The notes below the pieces were generated by a model. It ran no database searches, was not told the origin of the DNA, and saw nothing but the letters and a program-made list of their open reading frames with translations. Below are positions 43,740-55,584 of a stretch of 64,000 nucleotides of DNA, in pieces (the stretch's first letter is position 1; each line of letters starts with the position of its first letter). The translations under genes were made by a program, and so were the position numbers. Origin of the DNA: Hygrophila difformis (lineage: Eukaryota; Streptophyta; Magnoliopsida; Lamiales; Acanthaceae); NCBI GenBank assembly GCA_030278955.1, contig JAOANR010000011.1, forward strand, positions 45,557,417-45,621,416. Direction: 5' to 3'.

Positions 43740-46271
43740 TCACATGATATCTTCATAAATGTTCATGGCGTGGCATATGGATGAATACGTACCTATATCT
43801 GATATTTCTTTCTTGAATAATTTTGGTATTTTCCAAAATGTCCAAGGCCATGATTTCTTATGCCGTTTTTGTTTTTTCGCCCTTTTTCTTGCAGCCGTAT
43901 AGCCATTGTTGTTCATTTCAGTGTTTGGTGGTTTTGTCAAAGGAGATGGAGGTATCCCCGCAGCAGCTGAGGACTCTTCTCGTTGTTCTCTGCTAGATGA
44001 TGCAACATTCCCCTCCTCGGATGGGCAGGCTTGAGTAGCCGCTGCAGTATTCTTTGTCTCATTTGGTACAACTACTTTCGGGCTGTCCTGTTGCTCAAGC
44101 GCAACCTCCAGTTGCAGCACGACTTGAGCCATTGTAGGCCGTTCATTTGGATCATCATGTAAACATCTTTCAGCAACTCCAACAAATGCCTTCAGGCTAT
44201 CTGGTAAGACTTCCTCTCTCAGTTTTGGAGCTATGATATCCTCAATCTCTCCCTTACTAATTTTATTTCGAGCCCACTTGTGCAGATAGTAAGCATCCTC
44301 TCCAAGCATTGGTTCCACAGCAGGTCTCGCACACAATACTTCCAACAACACCACACCGAAGGCATATATGTCACTTTTCGTTGTAAGTTTACCAGTACTG
44401 TAATAGTATGGGTCTAAGTACCCACGTGTACCCTTAACTTTTGTGCTATCATGACTTTTTATATTGAGCTTGTCTTGAGGTTTTGTTGCCAAGCCAAAAT
44501 CTGAAACCTTTGGTACAAAATTTTCGTCTAGGAGTATGTTTGAAGTCTTCACATCACGATGGATGAGTCCACAGCCCGTGTGAAGATACTCTAGACCTCG
44601 GCCAACCCCAATGCATATATTGAGCCATTGCTTCCAGGTGAGGATAGAGAAGTCGTTTCCATTGCAAGGAAGTTTGTACAGCCGATCTGCCAGGGTTCCA
44701 TGGCCCATGTACTCATAAACCAGAATCATTTCCCTACGCTCATTGCAGTAGCCTATGAGAGAGACAACATTAATATGTCGGACTTCCGAAAGTGTTTCTA
44801 TCTCTGTCAAGAACTCATGTTCCCCTTCACCTGAGCATCTTTTTATGGCCACAGTTTGTTGCCCATTATCAATAACCGCTCTGTATACCTTACCAAATCC
44901 TCCCCTTCCAATGAGAAATGCATCGCTGAAGTTTTTGGTGGCCAGCTGGATCTCTTCCAATGAAAACCGTCTACAGATTCGTTCAGCTCTGGGCAAAGGT
45001 TTGTTTTCATCCTCCGCAACACTAGATTTCCTAATTAGCTGTAACTTATAAAGAATGACATCAAGCATTATAAGTATGGCTGTTGCAACAGTTGCAATTG
45101 CATTTCTCCGACTAAAACCGGACTGCAAACTTTTGGTAATCCGAGATGGTGAATCCCTTGATGCCGGAAGGGCATTTGGACTGGAAAGGCTATTATCAGG
45201 GTTACTCAGCTTGTAGATTTCAAACCCTTCAATGAATCTTTGCCTATCCATATTTTCATCATTGGACTGAAGGGAAACTGATAGTGCTCTTTTACCCTCC
45301 TGTTTTCGCCCTTTGATCACCACTTTGTAGTCTCTATACCAAAGGTTGCCATGGCTATCCCTCCCTGCAACTATTTCTGTGTTAGTATCAACAACCCTTT
45401 CATTAATCAGAACCTTAAAAATCAGCCCACCAGTCTCTGCTGTCTTGAGTTCTAAGTCACTGAAAAAAATCCTGACCAAGTACCTGAACCCAACATCCAC
45501 TGATTTCTTCCAGGTCAGATTGTCTTTCTGGTTCACCTTTTCTTTTTGAACTGTTTTCAACATCCCCACCCTATCCTCAAAATCTCTTTTGACACTCATT
45601 CTGTGGACTAATTCAAGAGCCGTGGTGTTTTCAATGATCTGCATCCCAAGATCACCCCTAAAATAAGATAGTTGCTCTGGTATTGAAATGATCTCAATAC
45701 CGTTTATGAAAGCATATGTGTTATCTTGTGACGTGGTGCTTGTGGGCGAGAATATTACATCTATATCTTGATTTTCCAGTATAGTGAAACAGAATTCCTT
45801 GACAAAAGTATTCACACCATGTGCAGCAGCAGTGAGAGAAGGGCTGAAGTTACTTAGTAGGATGAAAGATCCAGCTTCCACACTAAACAAGTCCCTTAAG
45901 CCTTTAAATCCTCTATATACAGCTGAATTGAAATGAAGGCGAAGAATTATCGGACCTGGATTCAGTTTGAATGCATACAAAAATTTGGAACGGGAGATCC
46001 TGGCTGCGTCATGAGGAACTGGATGGGTGGAGGTGGATTTCATATTGATGGGTGTAGAGGAAGTTGATGAACCCTTTATTTGTACCATGGAGGATTTTTT
46101 GCCTTTTATGTCTCCAATCCATTCCCTGCCATTGATGGCCGCAGAATCAACTGTTGAGCCACAATTAATAGAAATATCTTCGGCAAGCCTCGCCGGATGG
46201 TTGCTGGCGTAGGTTATGAGAGTGAAAGAGAGGACGAGCAGGGCGATTGTAGCAGAAGGATAACTACACAT
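43740..46271 (-). CDS. Receptor B exon 1 read through: single-kinase malectin-like receptor form
   Basis: If intron 1 (43792-43713) is retained, translation runs 17 codons into it and stops at 43740-43742. The 843-residue product has a signal peptide, malectin-like domain, TM and one complete CrRLK1L-type kinase, the normal length for that family. This form lies wholly upstream of the copia insertion and could still be made. The choice between this form and the three-kinase form would rest on splicing of an 80-nt intron with a strong donor (GTACGT). Confidence 0.85.
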   Translation of the reverse strand: MCSYPSATIALLVLSFTLITYASNHPARLAEDISINCGSTVDSAAINGREWIGDIKGKKSSMVQIKGSSTSSTPINMKSTSTHPVPHDAARISRSKFLYAFKLNPGPIILRLHFNSAVYRGFKGLRDLFSVEAGSFILLSNFSPSLTAAAHGVNTFVKEFCFTILENQDIDVIFSPTSTTSQDNTYAFINGIEIISIPEQLSYFRGDLGMQIIENTTALELVHRMSVKRDFEDRVGMLKTVQKEKVNQKDNLTWKKSVDVGFRYLVRIFFSDLELKTAETGGLIFKVLINERVVDTNTEIVAGRDSHGNLWYRDYKVVIKGRKQEGKRALSVSLQSNDENMDRQRFIEGFEIYKLSNPDNSLSSPNALPASRDSPSRITKSLQSGFSRRNAIATVATAILIMLDVILYKLQLIRKSSVAEDENKPLPRAERICRRFSLEEIQLATKNFSDAFLIGRGGFGKVYRAVIDNGQQTVAIKRCSGEGEHEFLTEIETLSEVRHINVVSLIGYCNERREMILVYEYMGHGTLADRLYKLPCNGNDFSILTWKQWLNICIGVGRGLEYLHTGCGLIHRDVKTSNILLDENFVPKVSDFGLATKPQDKLNIKSHDSTKVKGTRGYLDPYYYSTGKLTTKSDIYAFGVVLLEVLCARPAVEPMLGEDAYYLHKWARNKISKGEIEDIIAPKLREEVLPDSLKAFVGVAERCLHDDPNERPTMAQVVLQLEVALEQQDSPKVVVPNETKNTAAATQACPSEEGNVASSSREQREESSAAAGIPPSPLTKPPNTEMNNNGYTAARKRAKKQKRHKKSWPWTFWKIPKLFKKEISDIGTYSSICHAMNIYEDIM

Positions 46272-47214
46272 GTTTGGGAGTTGTGTTTCTTATCGAGAAA
46301 GGAGAATGATTTGATTTCGTTGGAAGAACCAAATGCTGTGCAACTTCATAGTTCATACGCTTAGCTTTGTCTTGGCAATACTTCACAAAAGCGTTGACTT
46401 GGGAGGCGTGAGGAGACTTTGTCGCTCCGATGTGTCACAAACTGCAGTTTCTGACGCACTTGAACAAAATCTGTGTTCGGAGCTGGATTGAAATGCAGAG
46501 GCGTAGACCTTTCTGACCTACCTGCGACATGCATATGTAGGAAGGGATAATTTCATTCTGAGCAATTTCATGATGACATGGATATTTAAGAAATACTGTA
46601 GTATTAAATTTAGTCCTATGCAAGTAAATTAAAAATTACACACATCTGACTTTCCTGAAAGTTGCTCATATACAATGTAGTATTCTGGACATACACTAAA
46701 TTGTACTCCTATCACCTTATTTAGTACTCCTACGTATCACTTAAAAATAACATAATACCCATAGATGGATGTCAGATGGAAAATGATGTCAAACGCTTGC
46801 AAATTTTGCAAGTGATGTTTGTCACTTTCGTGCAAATAGTGTTGGGATGTCATTTTCCTGCAATCAAATGATCATGATGGAAAATTTCGGCATTAACCAT
46901 GTTCTCCTTTTTTCCTGAAATACTATCATTCTCCTGGAAATCCATCTATAGACTTGTTGACCAATTCACTAACGGTGAGATTATATTCATTATACTAGAA
47001 TTAGTATATTCTGGCTATATTCTGCAAAATTTAGGATCAGCAAACAATCTAGAAATGCAAATTTTTATTGTCAAATTAATTTCTATAAATATCATTTGAA
47101 TACATAATACAAAATATTTATATCTACTTATTTTTTAAATAAATAAAAATTTCTTTCTATATAATTTTTTATTTATATAGTATTCACTCCATCCTATTAT
47201 TTATGTTGCATGAC
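46272..47214. other. Promoter region of receptor B and intergenic DNA
   Basis: No ORF. The - strand has TTGACT-type sequence at 46394-46399 and no clear TATA box. The right part is AT-rich and ends at the Athila LTR. Confidence 0.5.
46394..46399 (+). promoter_or_regulatory. Possible W-box upstream of receptor B
   Basis: TTGACT, 123 bp upstream of the start codon, on the strand opposite to the gene. Same hexamer as upstream of receptor A. Weak alone. Confidence 0.2.
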
Positions 47215-49321
47215 CGTTGATGCACCCTGTGAAACCATATTTAAATAAGCTTAAATTATGATAAAATGAACCTAAATTGCATGCATGAGACCTTATTTTA
47301 CTGCTTTTTAGTGTACATTTCATGTGATGTGAATATTAATAAGACTGATTAAATTGAGCTTATTTGAGTTCAATTTACCTTGTTTTATGCTTTTTAATAA
47401 GACTTTGGCAATTCTAATACATTGCAATGATGTTTCAGGCATTAAAACGAAGAAAGAAAGATGTTCGGAGGTCAAAGGATGCAAAATTCGGAATTTTCAA
47501 CACTGGAAGGCTCCAGAATGCGCCACATAAGCATGGCGGCGCATAAAAATGCTCTCCAGCGCCATTTTATGCGCCACTTCAACACTTGGAAAAATTTCGG
47601 ATGGAGGAAGCTTCAGGATGCGCCATCTCTTCTTGGAGGCGCATAAAAAGCCATTCCAGCGCCACTTTTTGCGCCGTTGTCAAATTTTAGGAAATTGTCA
47701 GAATGCACCGCTTCTTCTTGGCGGCGCCTGAAACCACCTTGGAGCGCCACTTTTTGCGCCGTTTTGGAAAATTCGGAAAATCAGCGTATGCGCCAGTTCT
47801 ACTTGGTGGCGCCTAAAACCCTCTCCGAGCGCCGTTTTATGCGCCATCGTCGCGGTTAAGCAGTTTCTTAACCTCCCGAACTCGGTTTTAAACACCGTTT
47901 TCTTCATTTCTTCGATAACCAGACTCATAATTTTCGAACAATACTCTCTGGAAACATCTGCTAATGGGAGAAGAAGGCCATAAACACAAAATCATGCCGG
48001 AGGAATGCATCAAGGACGCTGTTCTGGACGTGTTCTTCCTATTCTAGGTGTTGCCTTTCTTTTTCTTGCATTGTAATGAATTGAATTTGCCTCTCAATAT
48101 AATCTGCTATCATGTTTTTAATTTGTAGACGGATTTCTGTGTTGTTCGTGTTAGAAGTGTTCTAGAACGGGAGTTCAGAATCACTTTGAAGTACGAACCT
48201 ATCTTTTATGGAAGCAATAAAATGTCGATGTTTTCTTTTATGTAATCTGGGTTAATCTGCTATTGTGTTAGAATCTGTTTAATCTAGTTTGAGCGCTATT
48301 CTGCATAGGCTGTAGAACTGAAATTTCATGTTTTGGGTGTAATTTGCTTTTGATCGCTTAAACTGGTTAAATCTGTCAAAATATTAGACTATGTATTGGG
48401 ATTGTATGTCAGATGCCTTCATTGTTGATCGAGATTTCATGTTTTTAACAAATCTGTAATCTAAAATGTTAATCTGCTAGAAACCAAATAGATCGATCAA
48501 TCTGAATTATCTATTTTTAGCAATCTGGCATTAATTCTAATCTGTCTGTATTTTAATATTATTAATTAAATCCAGTTTACCATGTTTTATTATTATTTTA
48601 CCATAATTGTTAGATTATTTACACTGTTTTGCATAATTTAAATGTTAGAATCTAATTCCATAAATTCTGCTTTGCGAAATCGGGAGATAAAAAGTAGAAT
48701 TAATATTTTAGTACCGGAATTGGGAATAAATTACATTAAAAATGGATTCTGGCATGTGCACAATGATTTGGGAAATGAAAAGTGCCTATTAATTGCTATA
48801 GGAAAATTTGTATGCTTGGGAAAGACTCAAATTTAGCCCTAGAATAATGATTGCAAAATGTTAGATAATCTAATCAGCTTCCATGAAGTCCGTTTAAGCA
48901 TAATTTGAATTTTTAGTAGATTATTATATTTTTAATCTTTATAAAAATACTTAAATTTAAGGAATTGATTTTTAGAACATTGGGAAATGTCAAATCATAA
49001 TGCAATTTCTATTTTATAATAAAGATGGCAATATTTAAAATACTACAATCAACTCCCATTAGTATTTTTATCAATTAAAACTTTAATTTGCTTTATTTTA
49101 ATTTAATGTCACTGTTTTTAATTTAAATCACCATTAGAATTAAACAAATCTTTTTAAATATATTAAATATAATTAATGAACTTAAGAACAATTAAAATTT
49201 CTCTGGAATGAAATAATATTCTGAAATTCCCCGTGGATTCGACACGGTATTCACCGGTTTTTATTACTTGATGACAACCATCCGCTTGTGGTAAAATATG
49301 AGTGGTGAAAATCACCCATCA
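47215..49321 (+). repeat. 5' LTR of Athila element (~2.1 kb)
   Basis: Starts at (C/T)GTTGATGCACCC and ends CACCCATCA just before the primer site. Contains a four-unit GCGCCA array (47516-47846) and, near the 3' end, the GGATTCGACACGGTATTCACC stretch common to Athila LTRs. A TCTAG|GTGTTG donor-like site is at 48048. Confidence 0.92.
47516..47846 (+). repeat. Four-unit GCGCCA hairpin array in 5' LTR
   Basis: Units begin near 47516, 47617, 47701 and 47785. Each has the form ATGCGCCAC, 8 bases, GTGGCGC(A/C)TAAAA, about 12 bases, GCGCCA(C/T)TTTTTGCGCC, then a more variable spacer. The GCGCCAC/GTGGCGC pair can fold into a 7-bp stem with an 8-base loop. In unit 3 the stem reads CCGC/GCGG instead of CCAC/GTGG, a paired change. 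Confidence 0.93.
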
Positions 49322-49327
49322 AGTTTT

Positions 49328-49345
49328 TGGCGCCGTTGCCGGGGA
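49328..49345 (+). other. Primer binding site of Athila element
   Basis: TGGCGCCGTTGCCGGGGA, the Asp-tRNA type site of Athila elements, six bases after the LTR. Confidence 0.93.
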
Positions 49346-49452
49346 ATTTGTTATGAACTTTTAATTGTTTTTAGTTTATTAATTTAAATTTATTAAGTTA
49401 AATATTAATTTAACTGTTACTTATTTTATTTTATTTTTATTTAATATTTGCA

Positions 49453-52400
49453 GTGCGAAGCAAACAAGCAGAAATAGCTTATGATCCTGAAATTGAACGT
49501 ACTCTTAGAGCTATTAGATTAGGGAAACGTAGAAGACCAGCTCAGTTGGAAATTTTAATTAATTCATCCTCTGATGAAGAAAACTATTCTCCAACGACTG
49601 GAGTTTCAACAATTCTAACTAATCAATTAGTTGCTCAGTTCAATAGGTTAAACATGGCAGCGAATGATAATGATAATCAGGGTAATAACGGAGGTAACGG
49701 TGGTGATTTGGAGCACGATGATCAAGCTGAAATGACCATTGAAGAACACTTACAAGGAACTAGTGGAAATCTGCTTAATAGAACTCCTAGGCCTGATGTA
49801 GATGCTTTAAGCTTTACCCTTCAGCCTGCACTAATCACTATGGTTCAAGCTAATCAATATAATGGATCACCTACGAATGATGCTGTAGAACACATAAGGA
49901 ACTTTCTGGACTATTGTGACACAGTGAAAATAAATGGTGTTACTAGTGATGAAATTAAGTTAAGATTGTTCTCGTTTTCACTCAGAGATAAGGCTAAAAC
50001 TTGGTACAACTCACTTCAATTAAGGGATGTCACTACTTGGGATAAAATGTTAGAAGCTTTCTTAGAACAATTCTTCCCACCATCTAAGGTTATTGAATTG
50101 CAAGAAAAAATCAAAGAATTTGTGCAAGATGAGGGTGAAACTTTACTTGAAGCATGGGATAGATATAACACTTTACTGGCTAGATGCCCGAATCATGGCT
50201 TTGAAGATTGGCAGCAGATGCACTTCTTCTACAATGGGTTGATTGATCATTGGAGGAACTTGTTGGATGCGGCAGCTGGAGATTCTTTTCTGTCTATAGG
50301 GCCCTCTAGAGCTAAGGAAATCATAGAGAAAAAGATTTCTAATATGAAAAAATTTCCTGGTAAGAAAAATGCTAGAAATAAAACAAAAGGGGGAATCTAT
50401 GAGGTAGAAAAGGCAGTTGCTATAGATTCTAAGTTAGATGCTTTGATGAGGGAAATTTCTACGCTTAAGAAAGGTCAAGTTAAAGTTGTGAGATGCGGTA
50501 TTTGTCATGGACCTCACGAGTCATCAGCTTGTCACTTGCTTGATCAAGGACTTCAAGAGACTATGCAGTGTGAGGGGACTGAGGAGCAAGTGGAAGATGT
50601 GAATTACATGGGAAATAGGCAGCAAAACTACAACCAAAACCGACCTCAAAACCAAAATTTCTACCCTAATCAAAATTCTCAATTCCAACAAAACACTTAT
50701 CCACAAAATAATCGTCAATCTTATCCACAAAACCAAAATCAAAATTACCCAAATCAAAATCAAAACTTTCAAAACCAAAATCAAAATCAGAATCAAAACT
50801 ATAATCAAAACCGAAATCAGAATCAACCTTTCTACCCTAACCAACAACCTAGGAACTTTCAACCTCAACAACAGCTGCAACAAAATCAAGTAAGTGATGA
50901 AGTTAATTTAGAAGAGTTAATGAACACAATCGTGTCTCAACAACAAACAATTCAGCAAATGCAAGCCTCAATGAGAAATCTAGAAGTACAAGTTGGTCAA
51001 ATTGCTAGGGACACTTCAAATAGACATCAAGGAACACTACCAAGCATGCCTGATCCTAATCCAAAAGAGCAATGTAAAGCAATCACTTTAAGAAACAAAA
51101 AGGAATTACCTAATCCTTACCCTACCTTAGATGATCCAGAGGTTTCAGCTGATACTGTAGACAATCAAGGTGAGGATGCAGAGAAAGAAAGTCAGCAGAA
51201 GGATTCTGAGGAGCCTAAGGAGAGTGAGAGAGTTAGTGTTGACAGGAGTAAGGATAAGGGAAAGTCTACTGTTCCAGTCAAGTCATATCAGCCACCCATC
51301 CCTTACCCACAGCGTCTTAAAAAGGCTAAGGAAGATAAAGATTATGCTAAATTCTTAGAAGTCTTTAAGAATTTAAGAATTGATATTCTTTTTTCTGATG
51401 CTATAGCACAAATGCCCGTCTATGCTAAGTTTTTAAAAGAAATTCTATCAAAAAAGAGGAGTGTTGATGATGAAGAGAAAGTGAAACTGACAGGGGAATG
51501 CAGCGCAATCTTACAAAGAAGGCAACCTGTTAAACAGAAAGATCCTGGGAGTTACACTATTCCGTGCATCATAGGCACTAAAGAATTCAACAAAGCTTTG
51601 TGTGATCTCGGGTCTAGTATTAATCTGATGCCTCTACATGTCTTTAGAGAACTAGGAGTAGGAGTTGTGAAGCCTACTAGGATGCAGCTACAGCTTGCTG
51701 ATAGATCCATTAGGACTCCTTTAGGCATTGTAGAAGATGTTCCTGTTCAAGTAGAGAGCTTCATTTTCCCTGTTGATTTTGTTGTTCTTGATATGGAAAA
51801 GGACATTGATATCCCTCTGATTTTAGGTAGACCATTTCTTCAAACTGGTAGGGCTATGGTAGACATGGATGATGGTAAAATTACACTTAAAGTAGGTAAT
51901 GAACAAGTGTCGTTTGACATTTCTAAGACAACTAAAACACAACACGCTAGTTCTGACACCTACCCATGTAATAGAGTCACAGCTATCTATCAGGAGGATG
52001 AGGTGATTGAGAGAGAGTTCTTTGCTAGACACGATCCCTATAGGAAATTTGAGCAGTTAGTGGAGAGTTGTGAAGACTTAGCTGAAAGTAAGTGTGAGGG
52101 AGGATTACCTGTGCAAGTAACATGTGCAATTGAAGAATCCAAATTAGTTCCGTCTGTTGAAAAGCCACCTATGTTGACATTGAAGGAGCTGCCATCACAC
52201 TTGAGGTATGTTTTTCTTGGTAAGAATGATACTTTACCTGTTATTGCAAGTAATAAATTAAATGATGATCAATTAACTGCATTAACCCAAGTGTTGAGTA
52301 AGCATGTTAGAGCAATAGGTTGGACAATAGCTGACATCAAGGGACTGAGTCCAGCATTGTGCACACATCGGATTTACATGGAGGAGGACGACAAGCCAGT

Positions 52401-55074
52401 TAGACAGCCCCAAAGGAGATTGAATCCACATCTACAAGAAGCTGTAAGAGCAGAGGTGATTAAACTACTCGATGCAGGTATTATCTATCCTATTTCTGAT
52501 AGTCAATGGGTGAGTCCAGTACAAGTAGTGCCTAAGAAAGGAGGTATGACTGTGATTAGAAATGAAAATGGTGAATTAGTACCTACTAGACCTACTACTG
52601 GATGGCGTGTTTGCATTGATTATAGGAGATTGAATGATAAAACTAGGAAAGATCATTTTCCATTGCCTTTTATTGATCAAATGCTAGAGCGTTTAGCTGG
52701 TCATGAGTTTTATTGCTTTTTAGATGGCTATTCTGGTTATAATCAAGTTCCAATTGCACCTGAGGATCAAGATAAAACTACTTTTACGTGTCCTTACGGT
52801 ACATTTGCATATAGGAGAATGCCATTTGGTTTGTGTAATGCTCCAGCTACATTTCAAAGATACATGATGTCTATATTTTCTGATTTAATTGAGACATGCA
52901 TTGAGGTATTTATGGATGATTTTTCTGTATTCGGGTCTGATTTTGAAAAATGTTTAATTAATCTGGAAAAAGTTCTGATTAGATGTGAAGAGTCGAATTT
53001 GGTTCTTAATTGGGAAAAATGTCATTTTATGGTTAATGAAGGTATTGTCTTAGGACATAGAATTTCTAAAAATGGCATCGAAGTTGATAGGGCTAAAGTA
53101 GAAGTGATTGCAAAAATTCCACCTCCTAATAATCTAAAAACTTTGAGAAGTTTTCTGGGACATGCTGGATTTTATCGAAGGTTCATAAAAGATTTTTCAA
53201 AAATTGCATTACCTCTGTTTAAGCTGCTATGTAAAGATGTTGAGTTTGATTTTTCTGATGAGTGTATTAAGGCGTTCAATAGGATCAAGGAAGCATTGAT
53301 AACTGCACCGATTATTCAGCCACCCGACTGGAGCCTGCCATTTGAGATCATGAGCGATGCTAGTGATTTCGCTGTTGGAGCAGTATTGGGTCAACGAAAG
53401 GATAAGAAACTTCATGTTATTTATTATGCTAGTCAGGCTTTAAATACTGCACAGAAAAATTATGCCACTACTGAAAAAGAGCTTTTATCTGTTGTTTATG
53501 CATGTGAAAAGTTTAGGCCATACCTGATAGGCTCAAAAACTGTAGTTTACACTGATCATGCTGCTATTAAATATCTGTTTGCAAAGAAAGATGCTAAACC
53601 ACGGTTGATAAGATGGGTATTATTGTTACAGGAATTTGACTTGGAAATTAGAGATAGAAAAGGAGATGAGAATCCTGTAGCTGATCATTTATCTAGACTT
53701 GAACATGAAAAAGGGGAAGAAAGATTAATTAATGATGCATTTCCTGATGAAAATTTGTATTTAATTAATAATACTTCCTCTGATCCGTGGTTTGCTGATT
53801 TTGTGAATTATTTGGCATGCGGTGTAATTCCTGATCATCTAAAATGGCATAGTCAAAAACAAAAATTTAAAACTGATGCTAAGTATTTTATTTGGGATGA
53901 ACCTTATTTGTTTAGACTTTGTTCAGATCAAATCGTAAGGAGATGCATCCCGGATGAAGATTTTGAGAAAGTATTAAAGGCTTGCCATGAAGGACTTGGA
54001 GGAGGACATGTTGGACCGAATAGGACAGCTCATAAGGTACTTGAAGGTGGTTTATTTTGGCCTAATATTTATAGGGATGCTAGATCATTTGTGCAAAAAT
54101 GTGACGTATGTCAAAGGGCTGGTAACATCACTAAAAGAGATGAAATGCCTTTAAAAGGAATTATGCCTGTTGAGTTGTTTGATTTGTGGGGGATTGATTT
54201 TATGGGTCCATTTCCACCATCTAATGGGAAATTATATGTTCTAGTTGCTGTAGAATATGTGTCAAAATGGGTAGAAGCTGAAGCATGTGCGTTGAATGAT
54301 GCTAAACAAGTGATTAAATTTTTGAAAAAGCAAATTTTTACTCGTTTTGGTGTGCCTAAAGCAATCATTAGTGATGGTGGATCTCATTTTGTTAATAGGG
54401 CTGTTAATCAATTGTTATCTAGATTTCATGTTCATCATAGGATAACAACACCCTATTATCCTCAAGGCAATGGTCAGGTAGAAGTCACTAATCGTGAGAT
54501 TAAAAAGATTTTGGAAGCCACTGTAGGAAAATCTAGGAAAGATTGGGCTTTTAAGTTAGATGAAGCATTATGGGCTTATAGGACAGCATTTAAAACACCT
54601 ATAGGGATGACTCCGTTTAAATTGGTTTATGGTAAAGCTTGTCACTTGCCTTTTGAACTTGAGTTTAAGTCGCTTTGGGCTATGAAGAAATTAAATTTTG
54701 AATTTAAAGAAGCTCAAGAGAAAAGGAAAATAGATCTTACTGAGTTAGAAGAAATAAGGCGTCATGCTTATGACAATGCTTTAATTTATAAAGAAAGAAC
54801 AAAGCTTTATCATGATAAAATGCTTAGGCCTAAGGTGTTTGAAGCTGGTCAATTAGTGCTTTTATATAATTCTAGATTTAAACTCTTTCCTGGTAAATTG
54901 AAAACGAAATGGTCAGGACCTTTTAGGATTGCGAAGGTGTTGGATAATGGTGCAGTCGTTTTAAAAGCTGAAGATGAAAGGGAATTTACTGTAAATGGTC
55001 AAAGACTTAAACATTATTTTGGAGATGAAGTTAGATTCATCGAACAAATTAATGTTAAGCCTTTGGTTGTTTAA
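49453..55074 (+). CDS. Athila gag-pol polyprotein, intact (1,873 codons)
   Basis: One uninterrupted frame. Gag core ([39 protein letters not shown]), a C-x2-C-x4-H-x4-C finger ([13 protein letters not shown]) and an Asn/Gln-rich stretch (50,620-50,890). Protease [11 protein letters not shown] with [52 protein letters not shown]. RNase [38 protein letters not shown]. Integrase finger HEGLGGGH and CDVCQRAG, core [17 protein letters not shown] and GQVEVTNRE. The frame opens with GTG (49453), not ATG; the next in-frame ATG is at 49654, after a conserved-looking segment. TTTGCAG just before TGCGAAGC resembles a splice acceptor. Probably the most complete pol here. Confidence 0.95.
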   Translation: MRSKQAEIAYDPEIERTLRAIRLGKRRRPAQLEILINSSSDEENYSPTTGVSTILTNQLVAQFNRLNMAANDNDNQGNNGGNGGDLEHDDQAEMTIEEHLQGTSGNLLNRTPRPDVDALSFTLQPALITMVQANQYNGSPTNDAVEHIRNFLDYCDTVKINGVTSDEIKLRLFSFSLRDKAKTWYNSLQLRDVTTWDKMLEAFLEQFFPPSKVIELQEKIKEFVQDEGETLLEAWDRYNTLLARCPNHGFEDWQQMHFFYNGLIDHWRNLLDAAAGDSFLSIGPSRAKEIIEKKISNMKKFPGKKNARNKTKGGIYEVEKAVAIDSKLDALMREISTLKKGQVKVVRCGICHGPHESSACHLLDQGLQETMQCEGTEEQVEDVNYMGNRQQNYNQNRPQNQNFYPNQNSQFQQNTYPQNNRQSYPQNQNQNYPNQNQNFQNQNQNQNQNYNQNRNQNQPFYPNQQPRNFQPQQQLQQNQVSDEVNLEELMNTIVSQQQTIQQMQASMRNLEVQVGQIARDTSNRHQGTLPSMPDPNPKEQCKAITLRNKKELPNPYPTLDDPEVSADTVDNQGEDAEKESQQKDSEEPKESERVSVDRSKDKGKSTVPVKSYQPPIPYPQRLKKAKEDKDYAKFLEVFKNLRIDILFSDAIAQMPVYAKFLKEILSKKRSVDDEEKVKLTGECSAILQRRQPVKQKDPGSYTIPCIIGTKEFNKALCDLGSSINLMPLHVFRELGVGVVKPTRMQLQLADRSIRTPLGIVEDVPVQVESFIFPVDFVVLDMEKDIDIPLILGRPFLQTGRAMVDMDDGKITLKVGNEQVSFDISKTTKTQHASSDTYPCNRVTAIYQEDEVIEREFFARHDPYRKFEQLVESCEDLAESKCEGGLPVQVTCAIEESKLVPSVEKPPMLTLKELPSHLRYVFLGKNDTLPVIASNKLNDDQLTALTQVLSKHVRAIGWTIADIKGLSPALCTHRIYMEEDDKPVRQPQRRLNPHLQEAVRAEVIKLLDAGIIYPISDSQWVSPVQVVPKKGGMTVIRNENGELVPTRPTTGWRVCIDYRRLNDKTRKDHFPLPFIDQMLERLAGHEFYCFLDGYSGYNQVPIAPEDQDKTTFTCPYGTFAYRRMPFGLCNAPATFQRYMMSIFSDLIETCIEVFMDDFSVFGSDFEKCLINLEKVLIRCEESNLVLNWEKCHFMVNEGIVLGHRISKNGIEVDRAKVEVIAKIPPPNNLKTLRSFLGHAGFYRRFIKDFSKIALPLFKLLCKDVEFDFSDECIKAFNRIKEALITAPIIQPPDWSLPFEIMSDASDFAVGAVLGQRKDKKLHVIYYASQALNTAQKNYATTEKELLSVVYACEKFRPYLIGSKTVVYTDHAAIKYLFAKKDAKPRLIRWVLLLQEFDLEIRDRKGDENPVADHLSRLEHEKGEERLINDAFPDENLYLINNTSSDPWFADFVNYLACGVIPDHLKWHSQKQKFKTDAKYFIWDEPYLFRLCSDQIVRRCIPDEDFEKVLKACHEGLGGGHVGPNRTAHKVLEGGLFWPNIYRDARSFVQKCDVCQRAGNITKRDEMPLKGIMPVELFDLWGIDFMGPFPPSNGKLYVLVAVEYVSKWVEAEACALNDAKQVIKFLKKQIFTRFGVPKAIISDGGSHFVNRAVNQLLSRFHVHHRITTPYYPQGNGQVEVTNREIKKILEATVGKSRKDWAFKLDEALWAYRTAFKTPIGMTPFKLVYGKACHLPFELEFKSLWAMKKLNFEFKEAQEKRKIDLTELEEIRRHAYDNALIYKERTKLYHDKMLRPKVFEAGQLVLLYNSRFKLFPGKLKTKWSGPFRIAKVLDNGAVVLKAEDEREFTVNGQRLKHYFGDEVRFIEQINVKPLVV

Positions 55075-55584
55075 ATCTGCTTATTGAAGTAAATGCATTG
55101 CATGTTTAATTATGTTGAGTTTTGATTTATTAAAATTTATAAAAACTAATAAAATTATAAAATGGCAGAAAAAGACAAAAATATTATGCATTTTATTGTT
55201 TATGTGCTTTTAGTTGTTTTACTGTTTTTATTAAAATAAGTCGTGTTTTCATTTTAGTTATGCTGTCTAATTGTTATGCTATGTATTGTATGTGTTCAAT
55301 AAATTGAGTAGGACATTGCTTTGAATTAGAATAAGTAGCAAAATGTTGAGAAATGATGGATTCATGTGTGCTTGGAAGATTGATCTTGACATGTGTACTT
55401 TGACTCGGTGATGAATTAAGGAGAATGATCTATATGAACTAGTTGATTTAATTGAGGAGAATTATGATCCGGAATGATTTGAGGGGCCTATATATGCTAA
55501 ATCTGACTTGCTAACCTTAGGGAGTGCATTGACTATCATTTTGGTGAAGTTTGAGCTAAAATTCGAGTGCCACATACTCAGTTT
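55075..55584. other. Athila spacer after pol
   Basis: AT-rich with no ORF. One stray GAGTGCCACATACTCAG just before the array at 55585 may be a decayed fifth unit. Confidence 0.5.

Larger units (their letters stand above)
34279..46271 (-). pseudogene. Receptor B: malectin-like receptor with three kinase domains, broken by copia
   Basis: Six exons: 46271-43793, 43712-43594, 43500-43340 joined to 36393-36341, 36231-36003, 35922-35778 and 35499-34279. Every GT/AG joint keeps phase. Leaving out the copia element and one CCTTG copy gives 4,407 nt, 1,468 codons plus stop. Order: signal peptide; malectin-like region (about 30-355); membrane helix (about 390-409); CrRLK1L-type kinase 1 (about 440-725; Lys477, Glu490, HRD 571-573, DFG 591-593, but DPY for DPE); basic linker; S-domain-type kinase 2 (about 840-1120); WAK-type kinase 3 (about 1160-1440; Lys1200, Glu1216, HRD 1295-1297, Asn1302, DFG 1315-1317). 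Kinase 2 has Ala at the alpha-C Glu (YKNAI) and His for the catalytic-loop Asn (HRDIKPSH), so it is a predicted pseudokinase. The insertion falls between KVLGYAINYDKQG and MIVYELMENGSL. This allele cannot make the full protein. Confidence 0.8.

Noticed and set aside
47461..47859. Overlapping 60-codon ORFs across the GCGCCA array (also in the 3' LTR)
   Set aside because: They arise because the repeat units lack stops in some frames. The peptides (RMRHL, KPFQRHF) are translations of the repeat and change frame between units.
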